This document shows positions 50,153 through 60,570 of a DNA stretch of 64,000 nucleotides, piece by piece; position 1 is the stretch's first letter; each line of letters opens with the position of its first letter. Both the position numbers and the translations under genes were made by a program. Source of the stretch: Blautia massiliensis (ex Durand et al. 2017) (GTDB lineage Bacteria; Bacillota; Clostridia; Lachnospirales; Lachnospiraceae); the NCBI RefSeq assembly GCF_001487165.1, contig NZ_LN913006.1:2882657-2946656 (forward strand), in the 5' to 3' direction. The notes beneath the pieces are model-generated. The model was not told where the DNA came from. It did no database searches and saw nothing but the letters and a program-made list of their open reading frames with translations.

Positions 50153-51688
50153 ATGAATATAGCAGCTTACTGCCGTGTCTCCACTGATAAAGCCGACCAG
50201 CTCAACAGTCTGGAAGCTCAAAAGCAATTTTTTTCTGAGTACACCCAGCGTACTGGTGACAACTTAGTTAGATTATATGCAGATGAGGGTATTTCAGGCA
50301 CGAAAATAAAAAATCGAAAAGAATTTTTACGCATGATGGCTGATGCTGAACATGGACTATTTGATATGGTAGTAGTAAAGGACATCTCTCGCTTTGCCAG
50401 AAATACTGTAGACCTTCTGCAGAATGTCCGCAAACTGAAAGCATTAGGAATCGAGACACAGTTTTTGACGGCCAACATGACCAGCATGGGAAACAGTGAA
50501 TTTGTTCTGACAATCTTCGGTGCATTGGCGCAGGAAGAAAGTGCCAATACTTCAAAGCGTGTGAAATTCGGCAAGAAAATGAATGCTGAAAAAGGACGAG
50601 TTCCGAATATTGTGTACGGATATGATAAAACCATTGGAGATTACTTTAATTTGGCAATCAACGAGGGAGAAGCAGCTGTTATCAGGCAGATTTATAAATG
50701 GTATATCGAAGAAGGATATGGTGCCGCCAAGATTGCAAACATGCTGAATGCGAAAGGTATCCGAACAAAGCGTAATTGTCAGTGGAGCCAGAATGCGACG
50801 TGCCGGATTTTAACGAATGAACTTTATACCGGAAAAATTATCAACGGCAAGCAGGAAGTAGCTGACTTCCTGACTGGACAGAGAACGGAAAAAGACGAGA
50901 CGGAGTGGATGGTAACAGAACGTCCGGAACTGCGGATTATTGAGCCGGAAATGTATGAAAAGGCACAGGAGATTTTGGAGTGCAGAAGCAAGACTTTTAA
51001 ATTAACAAAGGAACGGCAGAGCAATAAGTATTTGTTTTCTACTCTGATTAAATGTAAGGAATGTGGCTGGTCATTTCGACGAACTGTTCGTACTTATAAG
51101 AATACTTATATTCGCTGGGTATGTTCCGGTCATAATGGACGTGGGGCGGATAGCTGCCCGAATGCTCAGACAGTGGACGAGGAAGAGTTGATTGAAGTTC
51201 TGTCCGAATACTTTTCCGAGCTGCTGAAAGCAAAGAAAAATGTAATTCGTCACGTAACAGGCGAATTCCAGAGGGTTTACAAAGCCAAGGATGAGAACCT
51301 GAATTACGAAAAGGAATTGAACGCACAGCTTCACAAGCTTCAAAAAATGCGTCAGAAATACATAGATATGTACACCGATGACCTCATTACACGTGAGGAA
51401 CTGAATGAAAAAATCGGCGGCACAAAACAGGAAATCGAGCGTCTGGAGAATGAGTTGAAAATGGTTGCTTATCACCTGACAAAAGGTGAACAACTGGAAA
51501 CAATCTTGAATCGCACGTTTAAAGAGATTGAAGATATTTCCGATGTTCACCAGATGACCAATGCACAGCTTAAACGGATTATCCAGAAAATTGAAGTAGA
51601 CAAGGATGGTAACGTAGATATTTACTTACGAATCTTCGGTGATTTAGGCTTAGATGAAACCGTTCTAATTAGTGACAACCAAACATAA
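50153..51688 (+). CDS. Large serine recombinase (site-specific integrase/excisase of the element)
   Basis: A 511-residue large serine recombinase. The catalytic serine is Ser10 in AAYCRVSTDK; the resolvase domain continues through YADEGISGTKIKNRKEF and VVKDISRFARN. A recombinase domain (GYGAAKIANMLNAKGIRTK), a zinc ribbon (CKECGWSFRR ... CSGHNGRGADSC) and a C-terminal coiled coil (residues ~410-470) follow in the standard order. The ATG at 50153 begins the family N-terminus; an earlier in-frame start would add a non-homologous stretch. The TAA stop (51686-51688) overlaps the AAGG of the right junction with spoIIID, so the gene abuts its own attachment site. Confidence 0.93.
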   Translation: MNIAAYCRVSTDKADQLNSLEAQKQFFSEYTQRTGDNLVRLYADEGISGTKIKNRKEFLRMMADAEHGLFDMVVVKDISRFARNTVDLLQNVRKLKALGIETQFLTANMTSMGNSEFVLTIFGALAQEESANTSKRVKFGKKMNAEKGRVPNIVYGYDKTIGDYFNLAINEGEAAVIRQIYKWYIEEGYGAAKIANMLNAKGIRTKRNCQWSQNATCRILTNELYTGKIINGKQEVADFLTGQRTEKDETEWMVTERPELRIIEPEMYEKAQEILECRSKTFKLTKERQSNKYLFSTLIKCKECGWSFRRTVRTYKNTYIRWVCSGHNGRGADSCPNAQTVDEEELIEVLSEYFSELLKAKKNVIRHVTGEFQRVYKAKDENLNYEKELNAQLHKLQKMRQKYIDMYTDDLITREELNEKIGGTKQEIERLENELKMVAYHLTKGEQLETILNRTFKEIEDISDVHQMTNAQLKRIIQKIEVDKDGNVDIYLRIFGDLGLDETVLISDNQT

Positions 51689-51700
51689 GGATTGCGTAGA
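51669..51700 (+). other. Right attachment junction (attR)
   Basis: TAGTGACAACCAAACATAAGG ends the element at 51690; spoIIID coding sequence resumes with ATTGCGTAGAACG. AAGG at 51687-51690 matches the left junction, and the base before it (CAT versus CAC on the left) still encodes His. Confidence 0.75.
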
Positions 51701-51830
51701 ACGCCTGAAAGTGATCAATCCGGCTCTGGCCATAGAAGTTCGCAAGGTACTGGATGTAAACAAGCAGGAGCGACATATCCGGGGAGGTATCGCTACCCGG
51801 GAAAAATATCTCCATGCTCACATGCGGTGA
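51687..51830 (+). pseudogene. spoIIID: 3' part of spoIIID
   Basis: From AAG at 51687 the frame encodes KDCVERLKVINPALAIEVRK, then VLDVNKQERHIRGGIATREK and YLHAHMR, ending in TGA. This is the second half of SpoIIID, including the basic C-terminal RHIRGGxATxEKY motif. Joined after codon 38 of the 5' part it gives ...SKSTVHK-DCVERL..., matching SpoIIID proteins and the expected length of about 85 residues. There is no ribosome binding site here, so the fragment is silent on its own. The stretch 51831-52013 holds no other gene. Confidence 0.88.
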
Positions 51831-52013
51831 ACAGGCGGGCCGGGTTAAATGCTGATCATAAAATATCAGTGTTTATGGAGCCGGGTAAACTAAAATATGA
51901 AGGTCTGTGTTATTATCCGGCTTGCTCTGGTTGACATACCTGATAAGATGTGCGAAGATTTATCATACGATAGAACAGCAAAATAAAGCACATAGGAAAG
52001 AGAGGATTTTATC

Positions 52014-52418
52014 ATGCTGAAACAGTTATCCATCTATGCAGAAAATAAAAAGGGTGTTATGCAGAACATTACCGGTATCCTGAAGAACGAGGATATCAAC
52101 ATTCTGGGCTCTGTAACCAACGATAGCGCAGAGTACGGAATCGTACGAATGGTAGTTTCGGAGCCGGATAAGGCAATGGAGGCTCTGATTGCTGCAGGAT
52201 ATCTCTGCCACGTGATCGAGGTGATCGGAGTGGAGGTTGAGGATAAAACCGGAAATCTGAATGATCTGCTTCTTACACTGAAGGACAGTAATGTGAGCGT
52301 GGATTATCTGTACCTCTCCTTTAACCGTGATTCCGGCAAGCCGATCATGGTATTCCATACCGAGGATATCATGGAAGTAAGAGCCTGCCTGAAATCCAGA
52401 GGCTATACCGTTTTATAA
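52014..52418 (+). CDS. ACT-domain amino-acid-binding protein (tandem ACT)
   Basis: A 134-residue cytoplasmic protein with two ACT domains: LKQLSIYAENKKGVMQNITG at the N-terminus and VGVEVEDKTGNLNDLLLTLK-like sequence from residue 75 on. Stand-alone ACT proteins bind amino acids or act as regulatory subunits. No catalytic domain is present and no branched-chain gene is adjacent, so it is not called ilvH. AGAGAGGA precedes the ATG. It was probably the normal neighbour of spoIIID before insertion. Confidence 0.85.
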   Translation: MLKQLSIYAENKKGVMQNITGILKNEDINILGSVTNDSAEYGIVRMVVSEPDKAMEALIAAGYLCHVIEVIGVEVEDKTGNLNDLLLTLKDSNVSVDYLYLSFNRDSGKPIMVFHTEDIMEVRACLKSRGYTVL

Positions 52419-52503
52419 AAACAGAATTTTACCGTGTGGTAGAGGCTTTTATCCGTTTGATAAATATTAAAATATTCTATATTATAAACACGAAATATCA
52501 ATT

Positions 52504-52531
52504 TTGCAAACATATATGGCCATGCTATCAT
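52504..52531 (+). promoter_or_regulatory. Promoter of the structured leader
   Basis: TTGCAA (52504-52509) and TATCAT (52526-52531), 16-bp spacer, immediately upstream of the folded leader RNA. Confidence 0.5.
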
Positions 52532-52537
52532 ATATCC

Positions 52538-52750
52538 ATAATAGTTCTTAACCTGTAAACAGCCACTTCAGGATATGTGAATATCCGTATCATACAGGCT
52601 GGGAACTAAAAAACTCATCACATAAAGTTAATAATTACACCCATGAAGAGATCTGTGGATCAGCGTACACAGATTCCTTCAGAAAGAAGCTGTTACGTCG
52701 GCGGAGTTTTCTGTGTCTCCAATGATGTGACAGCTTTTTTCTTTTGCTCT
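52538..52750 (+). ncRNA. Structured leader RNA with intrinsic terminator (unassigned, riboswitch-like)
   Basis: Nested stems AGTTC (52543-52547)/GAACT (52603-52607), CCTGTA (52552-52557)/TACAGG (52593-52598) and GGATAT (52571-52576)/ATATCC (52581-52586) fold one long bulged hairpin with a 4x4 internal loop. A strong terminator follows: AAGCTGTTACGTC pairs with GATGTGACAGCTT near 52689-52736, then TTTTTTCTT. I do not match it to a known riboswitch class. It precedes the yfhO-like gene by 160 bp. Confidence 0.5.
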
Positions 52751-52903
52751 GAAAAAATTCGCAGTAATTTCACAAAAACATGATACAGTAGGAAAAAACG
52801 ACGGAAAAGAAATAACAGTATTTCAGAAAATAACAGCCGATAGATAATTCAGCTGTCCAGAACAGAACGGCCTGGAATTGCTGCAGACAGACGAGGAAAT
52901 GAA

Positions 52904-55426
52904 ATGAGACCAATAAGAATACAGAAAGCGGAAAAAAACAAAAAACAGGGAAACAGAGGGTGGATCTATCTCCTGGCGTTTCTGTTTCCGGTGCTGATCT
53001 TTACGCTGGGCTTTGCATTGAAGGGTGTTTATCCTTTTGGAGAAAATTCGGCGCTGGTGGTAGATGGAGTCCATCAGTATACAGCCTTTTACAGGGAACT
53101 TTCAGAGCAGCTTGGAAAGGGAACGGGCTGGACCTGGTCTGCACATGCCATGGGATATAATTTTTACGGATTGTTTTGCTATTATCTCTGCAGTCCGTTC
53201 AGCTTCCTAATACTGCTGTTTATGAAATTCATGTATGTAAACGAGGCTGTCACTGCGGTGATCCTGATCAAGGCAGGGCTTTGCAGCGTATCCATGGCAT
53301 GGTATTCCGGGAAAAAATATCCGGGCAGAGGAAGTATGGCAGTTTCTCTTGGCTGTATGTACGCACTGTCTAATTTTCTTATAGGCTATTACAGCAATGT
53401 GATGTGGCTGGACTGTATCATGCTTCTTCCGGTGCTTGCATATCTTATTGAACAGCTGGTGCATACCGGAAAATGGCGAGGGTATTGTCTGGTGCTGGGG
53501 TACTGTATTTTAACCAGCTATTATATGGGATTTATGTTATGCACATTTGCGGCTTTTTATTATCTGGCAGAGCTGGCTGCGGCAGAATCCGGTCGACGGC
53601 CGGAGAAAATCCGTTTTTCATTATTGAAATTTGCCGGGGCGTCTGTTGCCGGAGCCGGATTTGCAGGAATCACACTGATCCCCGGAATTGCTGCGGTATC
53701 CAGAACTGCAGCGGCGGAAAAGGCAGGCACCGGACTTTCGGGAGTGTACGGAGATATCTGGAAACAGCTGGGCGCACTATGCGAGGATTCCCTGTCCTTT
53801 GTAAAATCCGGCGACCAGGGAGATGTGAACCTTTACTGTGGCTGTGCAGTGCTGCTTTTTGCCGGAATTTATTTTCTGAATAAAGAAATCCGCACAGCAG
53901 AAAAAATCGTAACAGGTATATTGATCGTTTTGTATTTTGCGGGGATCCATATCACAGCGCTGAATTTGCTTTTTCACGGATTGCATAAACCTGTGGGAAT
54001 CCCCAATCGTTTTGTGTTCATCCTGATATTTCTGCTGTTGAAAATGTCCTGTGATGCATGGGGAAATGTGGAAAATGAAAGCACAGGAAGAATTTTTGCC
54101 GGACTGATCGCTGCAGAGGGCTTCTGTATCGTTGTGGGGATCAAAAGTGGAAATATCTGGGGACTTCTGCTTACAGCAGGGGTTCTTGCAGTATTCTTTC
54201 TGGTTATGTGGACGGAACGGTGTATCTGTGGAAAACTGTCCGGTCATGCCTTCTGCTGTGTGGAGATCCGAAAGCTGGGATGTCTGGTGCTGGCAGTGCT
54301 GATCCTTGCAGAGACAGGAATTCACGGAATCGTCAGTATTACAGATAATGGAACCGCAAACCGTGATATTTATGTGGAAAGTGAGCAGGAGGTTTGTGGA
54401 TTACTGGAATCTGCCGGTGTGGATCAGGTGGATTACCGTGCCGCCATCGTAAATCCTCTTGTGAGGAATGAAGAGATGCTGTATCAGCTGAACGGGATAT
54501 CTATGTATTCCTCTACTAATACAGAGGTAATGTGGGATTTTGTAAAAAACATGGGCTTTGAAAATCTGGAAAATCGTTTTCAGTATGCGGGATCCACGGA
54601 AGTGACGGATATGCTTCTGGGAATACGATATCTGTTTTGCAGGAATACAAGAAAGCTTCATACTGTTTATAAAAAAATCGGAGAAAGCCAGTCCTTTGAT
54701 CTCTATGAGAATCCGAGAGCACTGAAAGCAGGATATATGGTCAGTGATTCCGTACTGGACTATGCAATGGAAGGAACAGATCCACTTGAGGTTCAGAACC
54801 GGCTGCTCAGCGGTATTGCGGGAAAAAGACTGTACAAAATGCAGACGGTGTCTTCAGAAGCAGTATGGGCCGGGACTGTGGATTTTGATATTTCGCTGAA
54901 AGAAGGAGAGCATGGGTATCTTTATATCCCGGGAACAGAGCCGGAAACTGTAACGATCAACGGCCAGGAGCAGAAATCCGATTACTGGAATAATAATTTC
55001 CTGGATCTTGGCACTTATGATACGGATACGGTTGTGCATGTAACTGCGGAAACCGGAATGCAGGAAGCGGTTCTGGGAACTTACCGGGAATCGGACCTGG
55101 ATGAGATCTATGAAATGCTTACTTCCCGGCAGATGGATCTGAAGAATGGAAAGGGTACCATAGCTGCAGCAAAGGATGGAATGCTCCTTCTCAGCATATT
55201 TTATGATCCTGATATGCAGATTTATGTAGATGGGAAAAAGGTCGATGGGAAAAGCATCCAGGGGCTTACCGGTGTAAAGCTTTCGGCCGGGACACATACG
55301 GTTACTATGAAATATCGGACTCCGGGGCTGCAGGCGGGAGCAGTTCTTTCTATATTAATAGCAGGAATACTGGGAATACTCTGGTATATCAGCAGAAGAA
55401 AAATGGGTATTTCCGGCAGGTTGTGA
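52904..55426 (+). CDS. YfhO family membrane protein (GT-C-like)
   Basis: An 840-residue multi-pass membrane protein. After a basic N-terminus there are about 12 hydrophobic segments up to residue ~480, then a large extracytoplasmic region (residues ~490-800) and a last transmembrane helix near 815-832 followed by RRKMGISGRL. Early family motifs include YPFGENSALVVDGVHQY and MWLDCIMLLPVLAYLIEQL. YfhO proteins are GT-C-fold glycosyltransferase relatives that modify lipoteichoic acid or other surface glycans. CGAGGAAATGAA precedes the ATG. Possible control by the upstream leader RNA. Confidence 0.88.
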   Translation: MRPIRIQKAEKNKKQGNRGWIYLLAFLFPVLIFTLGFALKGVYPFGENSALVVDGVHQYTAFYRELSEQLGKGTGWTWSAHAMGYNFYGLFCYYLCSPFSFLILLFMKFMYVNEAVTAVILIKAGLCSVSMAWYSGKKYPGRGSMAVSLGCMYALSNFLIGYYSNVMWLDCIMLLPVLAYLIEQLVHTGKWRGYCLVLGYCILTSYYMGFMLCTFAAFYYLAELAAAESGRRPEKIRFSLLKFAGASVAGAGFAGITLIPGIAAVSRTAAAEKAGTGLSGVYGDIWKQLGALCEDSLSFVKSGDQGDVNLYCGCAVLLFAGIYFLNKEIRTAEKIVTGILIVLYFAGIHITALNLLFHGLHKPVGIPNRFVFILIFLLLKMSCDAWGNVENESTGRIFAGLIAAEGFCIVVGIKSGNIWGLLLTAGVLAVFFLVMWTERCICGKLSGHAFCCVEIRKLGCLVLAVLILAETGIHGIVSITDNGTANRDIYVESEQEVCGLLESAGVDQVDYRAAIVNPLVRNEEMLYQLNGISMYSSTNTEVMWDFVKNMGFENLENRFQYAGSTEVTDMLLGIRYLFCRNTRKLHTVYKKIGESQSFDLYENPRALKAGYMVSDSVLDYAMEGTDPLEVQNRLLSGIAGKRLYKMQTVSSEAVWAGTVDFDISLKEGEHGYLYIPGTEPETVTINGQEQKSDYWNNNFLDLGTYDTDTVVHVTAETGMQEAVLGTYRESDLDEIYEMLTSRQMDLKNGKGTIAAAKDGMLLLSIFYDPDMQIYVDGKKVDGKSIQGLTGVKLSAGTHTVTMKYRTPGLQAGAVLSILIAGILGILWYISRRKMGISGRL

Positions 55427-55488
55427 CATCTATGGAGAAAACCGTGTAAAACCCCTGTAAAATCAGCAAAAATTCTTTATAAAACACC

Positions 55489-55518
55489 TTGACAAGCCCT
55501 GTATTTACGGTCTATAAT
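55489..55518 (+). promoter_or_regulatory. Promoter of the rpsL-rpsG-fusA transcript
   Basis: TTGACA (55489-55494) and TATAAT (55513-55518), perfect consensus with an 18-bp spacer. A small hairpin CCATGGG...CCCATGG (about 55586-55603) lies in the leader before rpsL. Confidence 0.9.
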
Positions 55519-55629
55519 GAGCAAGCGTGCGAATGAAACGTTATATTTTCGCATGCCGTAATTTGTAAATAGCAACCGCAAGGCCCCATGGGAAAGCCCA
55601 TGGAGAAATAAATCGGGAGGTGAAATGGA

Positions 55630-56049
55630 ATGCCAACATTCAACCAGTTAGTAAGAAAGGGCCGTCAGACAGCTGTTAAAAAATCTACAGCACCGGCTCT
55701 GCAGAAAACATACAACTCTTTAAGAAAGAAAGCAGTTGATCAGGCTGCTCCACAGAAACGTGGTGTTTGTACTGCTGTTAAAACAGCTACTCCTAAAAAG
55801 CCTAACTCAGCTCTTAGAAAGATCGCCAGAGTTCGTCTTTCCAACGGTATCGAGGTAACAAGTTATATTCCAGGAGAGGGTCACAACCTTCAGGAGCATA
55901 GCGTTGTTCTTATCCGTGGAGGAAGAGTTAAGGACTTACCTGGTACAAGATACCATATCATCAGAGGTACTCTTGATACCGCAGGTGTCGCTAACAGAAA
56001 ACAGGCTCGTTCCAAATACGGAGCTAAGAGACCTAAAGTTAAAAAATAA
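55630..56049 (+). CDS. rpsL: 30S ribosomal protein S12
   Basis: A 139-residue S12, part of the decoding centre of the small subunit. Conserved loops [17 protein letters not shown] and [20 protein letters not shown] are present; KKPNSA includes the lysine whose change causes streptomycin resistance, and here it is the wild-type Lys. GGGAGGTG lies upstream of the ATG. First gene of the str cluster. Confidence 0.98.
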   Translation: MPTFNQLVRKGRQTAVKKSTAPALQKTYNSLRKKAVDQAAPQKRGVCTAVKTATPKKPNSALRKIARVRLSNGIEVTSYIPGEGHNLQEHSVVLIRGGRVKDLPGTRYHIIRGTLDTAGVANRKQARSKYGAKRPKVKK

Positions 56050-56749
<700 letters not shown>

Positions 56750-56767
56750 TTCGAGGAGGAAAATTCA

Positions 56768-58891
56768 TTGGCTGGAAAAGAAGGAAGAGAATATCCATTA
56801 GAGAGAACCAGAAATATCGGTATCATGGCGCATATCGATGCTGGTAAAACAACTCTTACAGAGCGTATTCTTTATTACACAGGTGTTAACTACAAGATCG
56901 GTGATACTCATGAAGGTACAGCGACAATGGACTGGATGGAGCAGGAGCAGGAGCGTGGTATCACAATCACATCCGCTGCTACAACATGTCACTGGACTCT
57001 TGAGGAGAACTGCAAGCCAAAGCCAGGTGCTCTTGAGCATCGTATCAACATCATTGATACACCAGGACACGTAGACTTCACTGTTGAGGTTGAGCGTTCC
57101 CTTCGTGTACTTGATGGTGCTGTCGGCGTTTTCTGTGCTAAGGGTGGTGTTGAGCCGCAGTCAGAGAACGTATGGCGTCAGGCTGATACCTACAATGTAC
57201 CTCGTATGGCATTCATCAACAAGATGGATATCCTTGGTGCAAACTTCTACGGTGCAGTAGAGCAGATCAAGACTCGTCTTGGTAAAAACGCTATCTGCCT
57301 TCAGCTTCCGATCGGAAAAGAGGATGACTTCAAAGGAATCATCGATCTTTTCGAGATGAAAGCATACATCTACAATGATGAGAAGGGTGATGACATCTCC
57401 ATTACTGATATCCCGGAGGATATGCAGGAAGATGCAGAACTTTATCATACAGAGCTGATCGAGAAGATCTGCGAGCTGGATGATGACCTCATGATGGAGT
57501 ATCTTGAGGGAGATGAGCCTTCTGTAGACAAGCTGAAAGCTGTCCTCAGAAAAGCTACATGTGAGTGTACAGCAGTACCGGTTTGCTGCGGTTCCGCTTA
57601 CAGAAACAAAGGTGTTCAGAAACTTCTGGATGCAATCCTTGAGTATATGCCGGCTCCTACAGATATCCCGGCTATCAAGGGTGTTGACCTTGACGGCAAC
57701 GAAGTTGAGAGACATTCATCTGATGATGAGCCGTTCTCCGCTCTTGCATTCAAGATCATGACTGACCCATTCGTAGGAAAACTTGCTTATTTCCGTGTTT
57801 ATTCAGGAACAATGAACTCCGGTTCTTATGTACTGAATGCCACAAAAGATAAAAAAGAGCGTGTTGGACGTATTCTTCAGATGCACGCTAACAAACGTAT
57901 GGAGCTGGATAAGGTTTACTCCGGTGATATCGCTGCAGCGATCGGATTCAAATTCACTACAACAGGTGATACAATCTGTGACGAGCAGCATCCGGTAATC
58001 CTTGAGTCCATGGAGTTCCCGGAGCCAGTTATCGAGCTCGCGATCGAGCCTAAGACAAAAGCTGGACAGGGCAAACTTGGTGAGGCACTTGCTAAGCTTG
58101 CTGAGGAGGACCCGACATTCCGTGCTCATACAGATCAGGAAACTGGACAGACCATTATCGCTGGTATGGGTGAGCTTCACCTGGATATCATCGTTGACCG
58201 TCTTCTTCGTGAGTTCAAGGTTGAGGCTAACGTTGGTGCACCTCAGGTTGCTTACAAAGAGACAATCACCAAGCCTGTTGATGTAGACAGCAAGTATGCT
58301 AAACAGTCTGGTGGTCGTGGACAGTATGGTCACTGTAAAGTTAAATTCGAGCCTATGGATGCCAACGGAGAAGAGCTGTACAAGTTCGAGTCCACAGTTG
58401 TTGGTGGTGCTATTCCGAAGGAATACATCCCGGCAATTGGCGAAGGTATCGAGGAAGCTATGAAAGCTGGTATCCTCGGAGGATTCCCGGTAGTTGGTGT
58501 ACATGCAAATGTATACGATGGTTCTTACCATGAAGTCGATTCTTCTGAGATGGCATTCCACATTGCAGGTTCTCTTGCATTCAAGGATGCTATGCAGAAA
58601 GCAGCTCCGATTCTTCTTGAGCCAATCATGAAGGTCGAAGTTACTACACCAGAGGATTACATGGGTGACGTTATCGGTGATATCAACTCCCGTCGTGGAC
58701 GTATCGAGGGTATGGAAGATATCGGCGGCGGTAAGATGATCCGTGGATATGTTCCGCTTTCCGAGATGTTCGGATACGCTACAGACCTTCGTTCCAGAAC
58801 ACAGGGACGTGGTAACTACTCTATGTTCTTTGAGAAATATGAGCAGGTTCCGAAGTCTGTACAGGAGAAGATCCTTTCTAAGAAGGACTGA
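56768..58891 (+). CDS. fusA: Elongation factor G
   Basis: A 707-residue translational GTPase. G1 is [15 protein letters not shown] (residues ~18-32), G3 DTPGHVDF, G4 NKMD, and the later domains II-V include [13 protein letters not shown] and the C-terminal domain IV/V. EF-G moves tRNAs and mRNA through the ribosome. A TTG start at 56768, about 7 nt after GAGGAGGAAAA, is inferred; the first residues [18 protein letters not shown] match relatives. It lies 18 bp after rpsG. Confidence 0.98.
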   Translation: MAGKEGREYPLERTRNIGIMAHIDAGKTTLTERILYYTGVNYKIGDTHEGTATMDWMEQEQERGITITSAATTCHWTLEENCKPKPGALEHRINIIDTPGHVDFTVEVERSLRVLDGAVGVFCAKGGVEPQSENVWRQADTYNVPRMAFINKMDILGANFYGAVEQIKTRLGKNAICLQLPIGKEDDFKGIIDLFEMKAYIYNDEKGDDISITDIPEDMQEDAELYHTELIEKICELDDDLMMEYLEGDEPSVDKLKAVLRKATCECTAVPVCCGSAYRNKGVQKLLDAILEYMPAPTDIPAIKGVDLDGNEVERHSSDDEPFSALAFKIMTDPFVGKLAYFRVYSGTMNSGSYVLNATKDKKERVGRILQMHANKRMELDKVYSGDIAAAIGFKFTTTGDTICDEQHPVILESMEFPEPVIELAIEPKTKAGQGKLGEALAKLAEEDPTFRAHTDQETGQTIIAGMGELHLDIIVDRLLREFKVEANVGAPQVAYKETITKPVDVDSKYAKQSGGRGQYGHCKVKFEPMDANGEELYKFESTVVGGAIPKEYIPAIGEGIEEAMKAGILGGFPVVGVHANVYDGSYHEVDSSEMAFHIAGSLAFKDAMQKAAPILLEPIMKVEVTTPEDYMGDVIGDINSRRGRIEGMEDIGGGKMIRGYVPLSEMFGYATDLRSRTQGRGNYSMFFEKYEQVPKSVQEKILSKKD

Positions 58892-58914
58892 TCCACTATA
58901 AATAAATAAAATGC

Positions 58915-58949
58915 TTGCAAATAACCTTGGTTTGCAATATAATCAAGGT
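58915..58949 (+). promoter_or_regulatory. tuf promoter embedded in an inverted repeat
   Basis: TTGCAA (58915-58920) and TATAAT (58938-58943) with a 17-bp spacer. AACCTTG (58923-58929) and CAAGGTT (58944-58950) form an inverted repeat that encloses the -10 box, possibly a regulator site. Confidence 0.75.
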
Positions 58950-59017
58950 TAGCAAGTTTAAATCTGAAAAAATGCTCTAATTTTGATAGAGCCAAGTTTT
59001 AAGGAGGACATTTTAAA

Positions 59018-60211
59018 ATGGCAAAGGCTAAGTTTGAGAGAACAAAACCGCATTGTAACATTGGTACCATCGGACACGTTGACCATGGTAAAACAACATT
59101 AACAGCAGCTATCACTAAAGTTCTTGCAGAGAGAGTTCCAGGAAACGTAGTAGAGAACTTTGAGGATATCGATAAAGCTCCAGAGGAAAGAGAGCGTGGT
59201 ATCACAATTTCTACAGCTCACGTTGAGTATCAGACAGAGCGTAGACATTACGCACACGTTGACTGCCCAGGACATGCTGACTACGTTAAGAACATGATCA
59301 CAGGTGCAGCTCAGATGGATGGTGCTATCCTTGTTGTTGCTGCTACAGACGGTGTTATGGCTCAGACTAAAGAGCATATCCTTCTTTCCCGTCAGGTAGG
59401 TGTTCCTTACATCGTTGTATTCATGAACAAATGTGATATGGTAGACGATGAGGAGCTTCTTGAGCTCGTTGAGATGGAGATCCGTGATCTTCTTTCCGAG
59501 TATGACTTCCCAGGAGATGACATTCCGGTTATCCAGGGTTCTGCTCTTAAAGCTCTTGAGGATCCGGCTGGCCCATGGGGAGACAAGATCATGGAGCTTA
59601 TGGATGCTGTTGATGAGTACATTCCGGACCCACAGCGTGACACAGATAAACCGTTCGTAATGCCTGTAGAGGACGTATTCTCCATCACAGGACGTGGTAC
59701 AGTTGCAACTGGTAGAGTTGAGGCTGGTGTTCTTCACGTATCTGAGGAAGTTGAGATCGTTGGTATCAAAGAGGAGACTCGTAAAGTTGTTGTAACTGGT
59801 ATCGAGATGTTCCGTAAACTTCTTGATGAGGCTCAGGCTGGTGATAACATCGGAGCACTTCTTCGTGGTGTTCAGAGAAACGAGATCGAGCGTGGACAGG
59901 TTCTTGCTAAACCAGGAACACTTACATGCCATACAAAATTCACAGCTCAGGTTTACGTTCTGACTAAAGACGAGGGTGGCCGTCATACACCATTCTTCAA
60001 CAACTATCGTCCGCAGTTCTATTTCAGAACAACAGACGTAACAGGTGTTTGCAACCTTCCAGAGGGAACAGAGATGTGCATGCCTGGAGATAACATCGAG
60101 ATGACAATCGAGCTGATTCATCCGATCGCTATGAGCCAGGGTCTTACATTTGCTATCCGTGAAGGTGGACGTACTGTAGGATCAGGACGTGTTGCTACAA
60201 TCATCGAGTAA
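59018..60211 (+). CDS. tuf: Elongation factor Tu
   Basis: A 397-residue EF-Tu that brings aminoacyl-tRNA to the ribosome. GTP-binding motifs: [11 protein letters not shown] (residues 19-29), DCPGHADY, and NKCDMVDD. Switch [10 protein letters not shown] is intact. Domains II and III follow with [11 protein letters not shown] and the C-terminal [11 protein letters not shown]. Start after TAAGGAGGA. Strongly biased codons. Confidence 0.99.
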   Translation: MAKAKFERTKPHCNIGTIGHVDHGKTTLTAAITKVLAERVPGNVVENFEDIDKAPEERERGITISTAHVEYQTERRHYAHVDCPGHADYVKNMITGAAQMDGAILVVAATDGVMAQTKEHILLSRQVGVPYIVVFMNKCDMVDDEELLELVEMEIRDLLSEYDFPGDDIPVIQGSALKALEDPAGPWGDKIMELMDAVDEYIPDPQRDTDKPFVMPVEDVFSITGRGTVATGRVEAGVLHVSEEVEIVGIKEETRKVVVTGIEMFRKLLDEAQAGDNIGALLRGVQRNEIERGQVLAKPGTLTCHTKFTAQVYVLTKDEGGRHTPFFNNYRPQFYFRTTDVTGVCNLPEGTEMCMPGDNIEMTIELIHPIAMSQGLTFAIREGGRTVGSGRVATIIE

Positions 60212-60285
60212 TCGTTAATTAGTATAACATCCTAATTTAATATATATTGAGTACCGCAAGGTACATTGTGTCCAAACGTAAGATA

Positions 60286-60315
60286 CCCCGGAACCGTAAG
60301 GTTTCCGGGGTTTTT
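60286..60315 (+). terminator. Terminator after tuf
   Basis: CCCCGGAACC (60286-60295) pairs with GGTTTCCGGGG (60300-60310, one bulge) with loop GTAA, followed by TTTTT. Confidence 0.9.
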
Positions 60316-60446
60316 CTGTTGGGTGGAAAGTAAAATCATCTATGAATTTTCAATGCGGAGATTAAAGGAAATTTATCAATAAGACTAAGTAAAGATAAAT
60401 TTAAAATTGAAAAATAAGACCAGCGGTGCCAAAACGGTGCCAAAAA

Positions 60447-60488
60447 AACTCCTGCGAATGTTTGCTATTCACAGGAGTAATTTTTTTA
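60447..60488. terminator. Bidirectional terminator hairpin at the edge of the mobile-element remnant
   Basis: ACTCCTG...CAGGAGT with an inner GAAT/ATTC pairing, A-run before and T7 after. Two copies of GGTGCCAAAA lie just before it (60424-60445), as often seen at integrated-element ends. Confidence 0.6.
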
Positions 60489-60570
60489 CCAGCCTTTGAT
60501 CTGTTTGATCTGTTCAGCACGTTCCGGATCACGATGATATTGCAGTTTCAGACGGATTGTTACCACAATA
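60488..60570 (-). pseudogene. Tail of a minus-strand gene, unassigned
   Basis: On the minus strand the reading TIRLKLQYHRDPERAEQIKQ followed by IKGW and a stop ends just before the terminator hairpin. Only about 25-30 codons remain before the frame is lost near 60575. It looks like the end of a deleted element gene; I cannot name it. Confidence 0.35.

Larger units (their letters stand above)
35366..51690 (+). mobile_element. 16.3-kb integrative mobilizable element inside spoIIID (skin-like intervening element)
   Basis: The two halves of spoIIID flank this segment, with AAGG at both junctions (35362-35365 and 51687-51690; ACAnAAGG if one mismatch is allowed). It encodes a large serine recombinase at the right end, an excisionase-like HTH protein, a relaxase, a primase and a VapE helicase-like protein, and DUF6076 and other accessory proteins. 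Cargo comprises an AAA ATPase/unknown/DUF2188 cassette, a BlaI/BlaR1-type pair, and sce7726-sce7725-RES. Removing it rejoins CAC|AAG-GAT in frame. Serine recombinases need no host factor for such excision. Whether excision is developmentally programmed is inference. Confidence 0.88.

Noticed and set aside
59099-60121. 340-codon open frame antisense to tuf, and a 252-codon one antisense to fusA (57803-58561)
   Set aside because: Shadows of EF-Tu and EF-G caused by codon bias.
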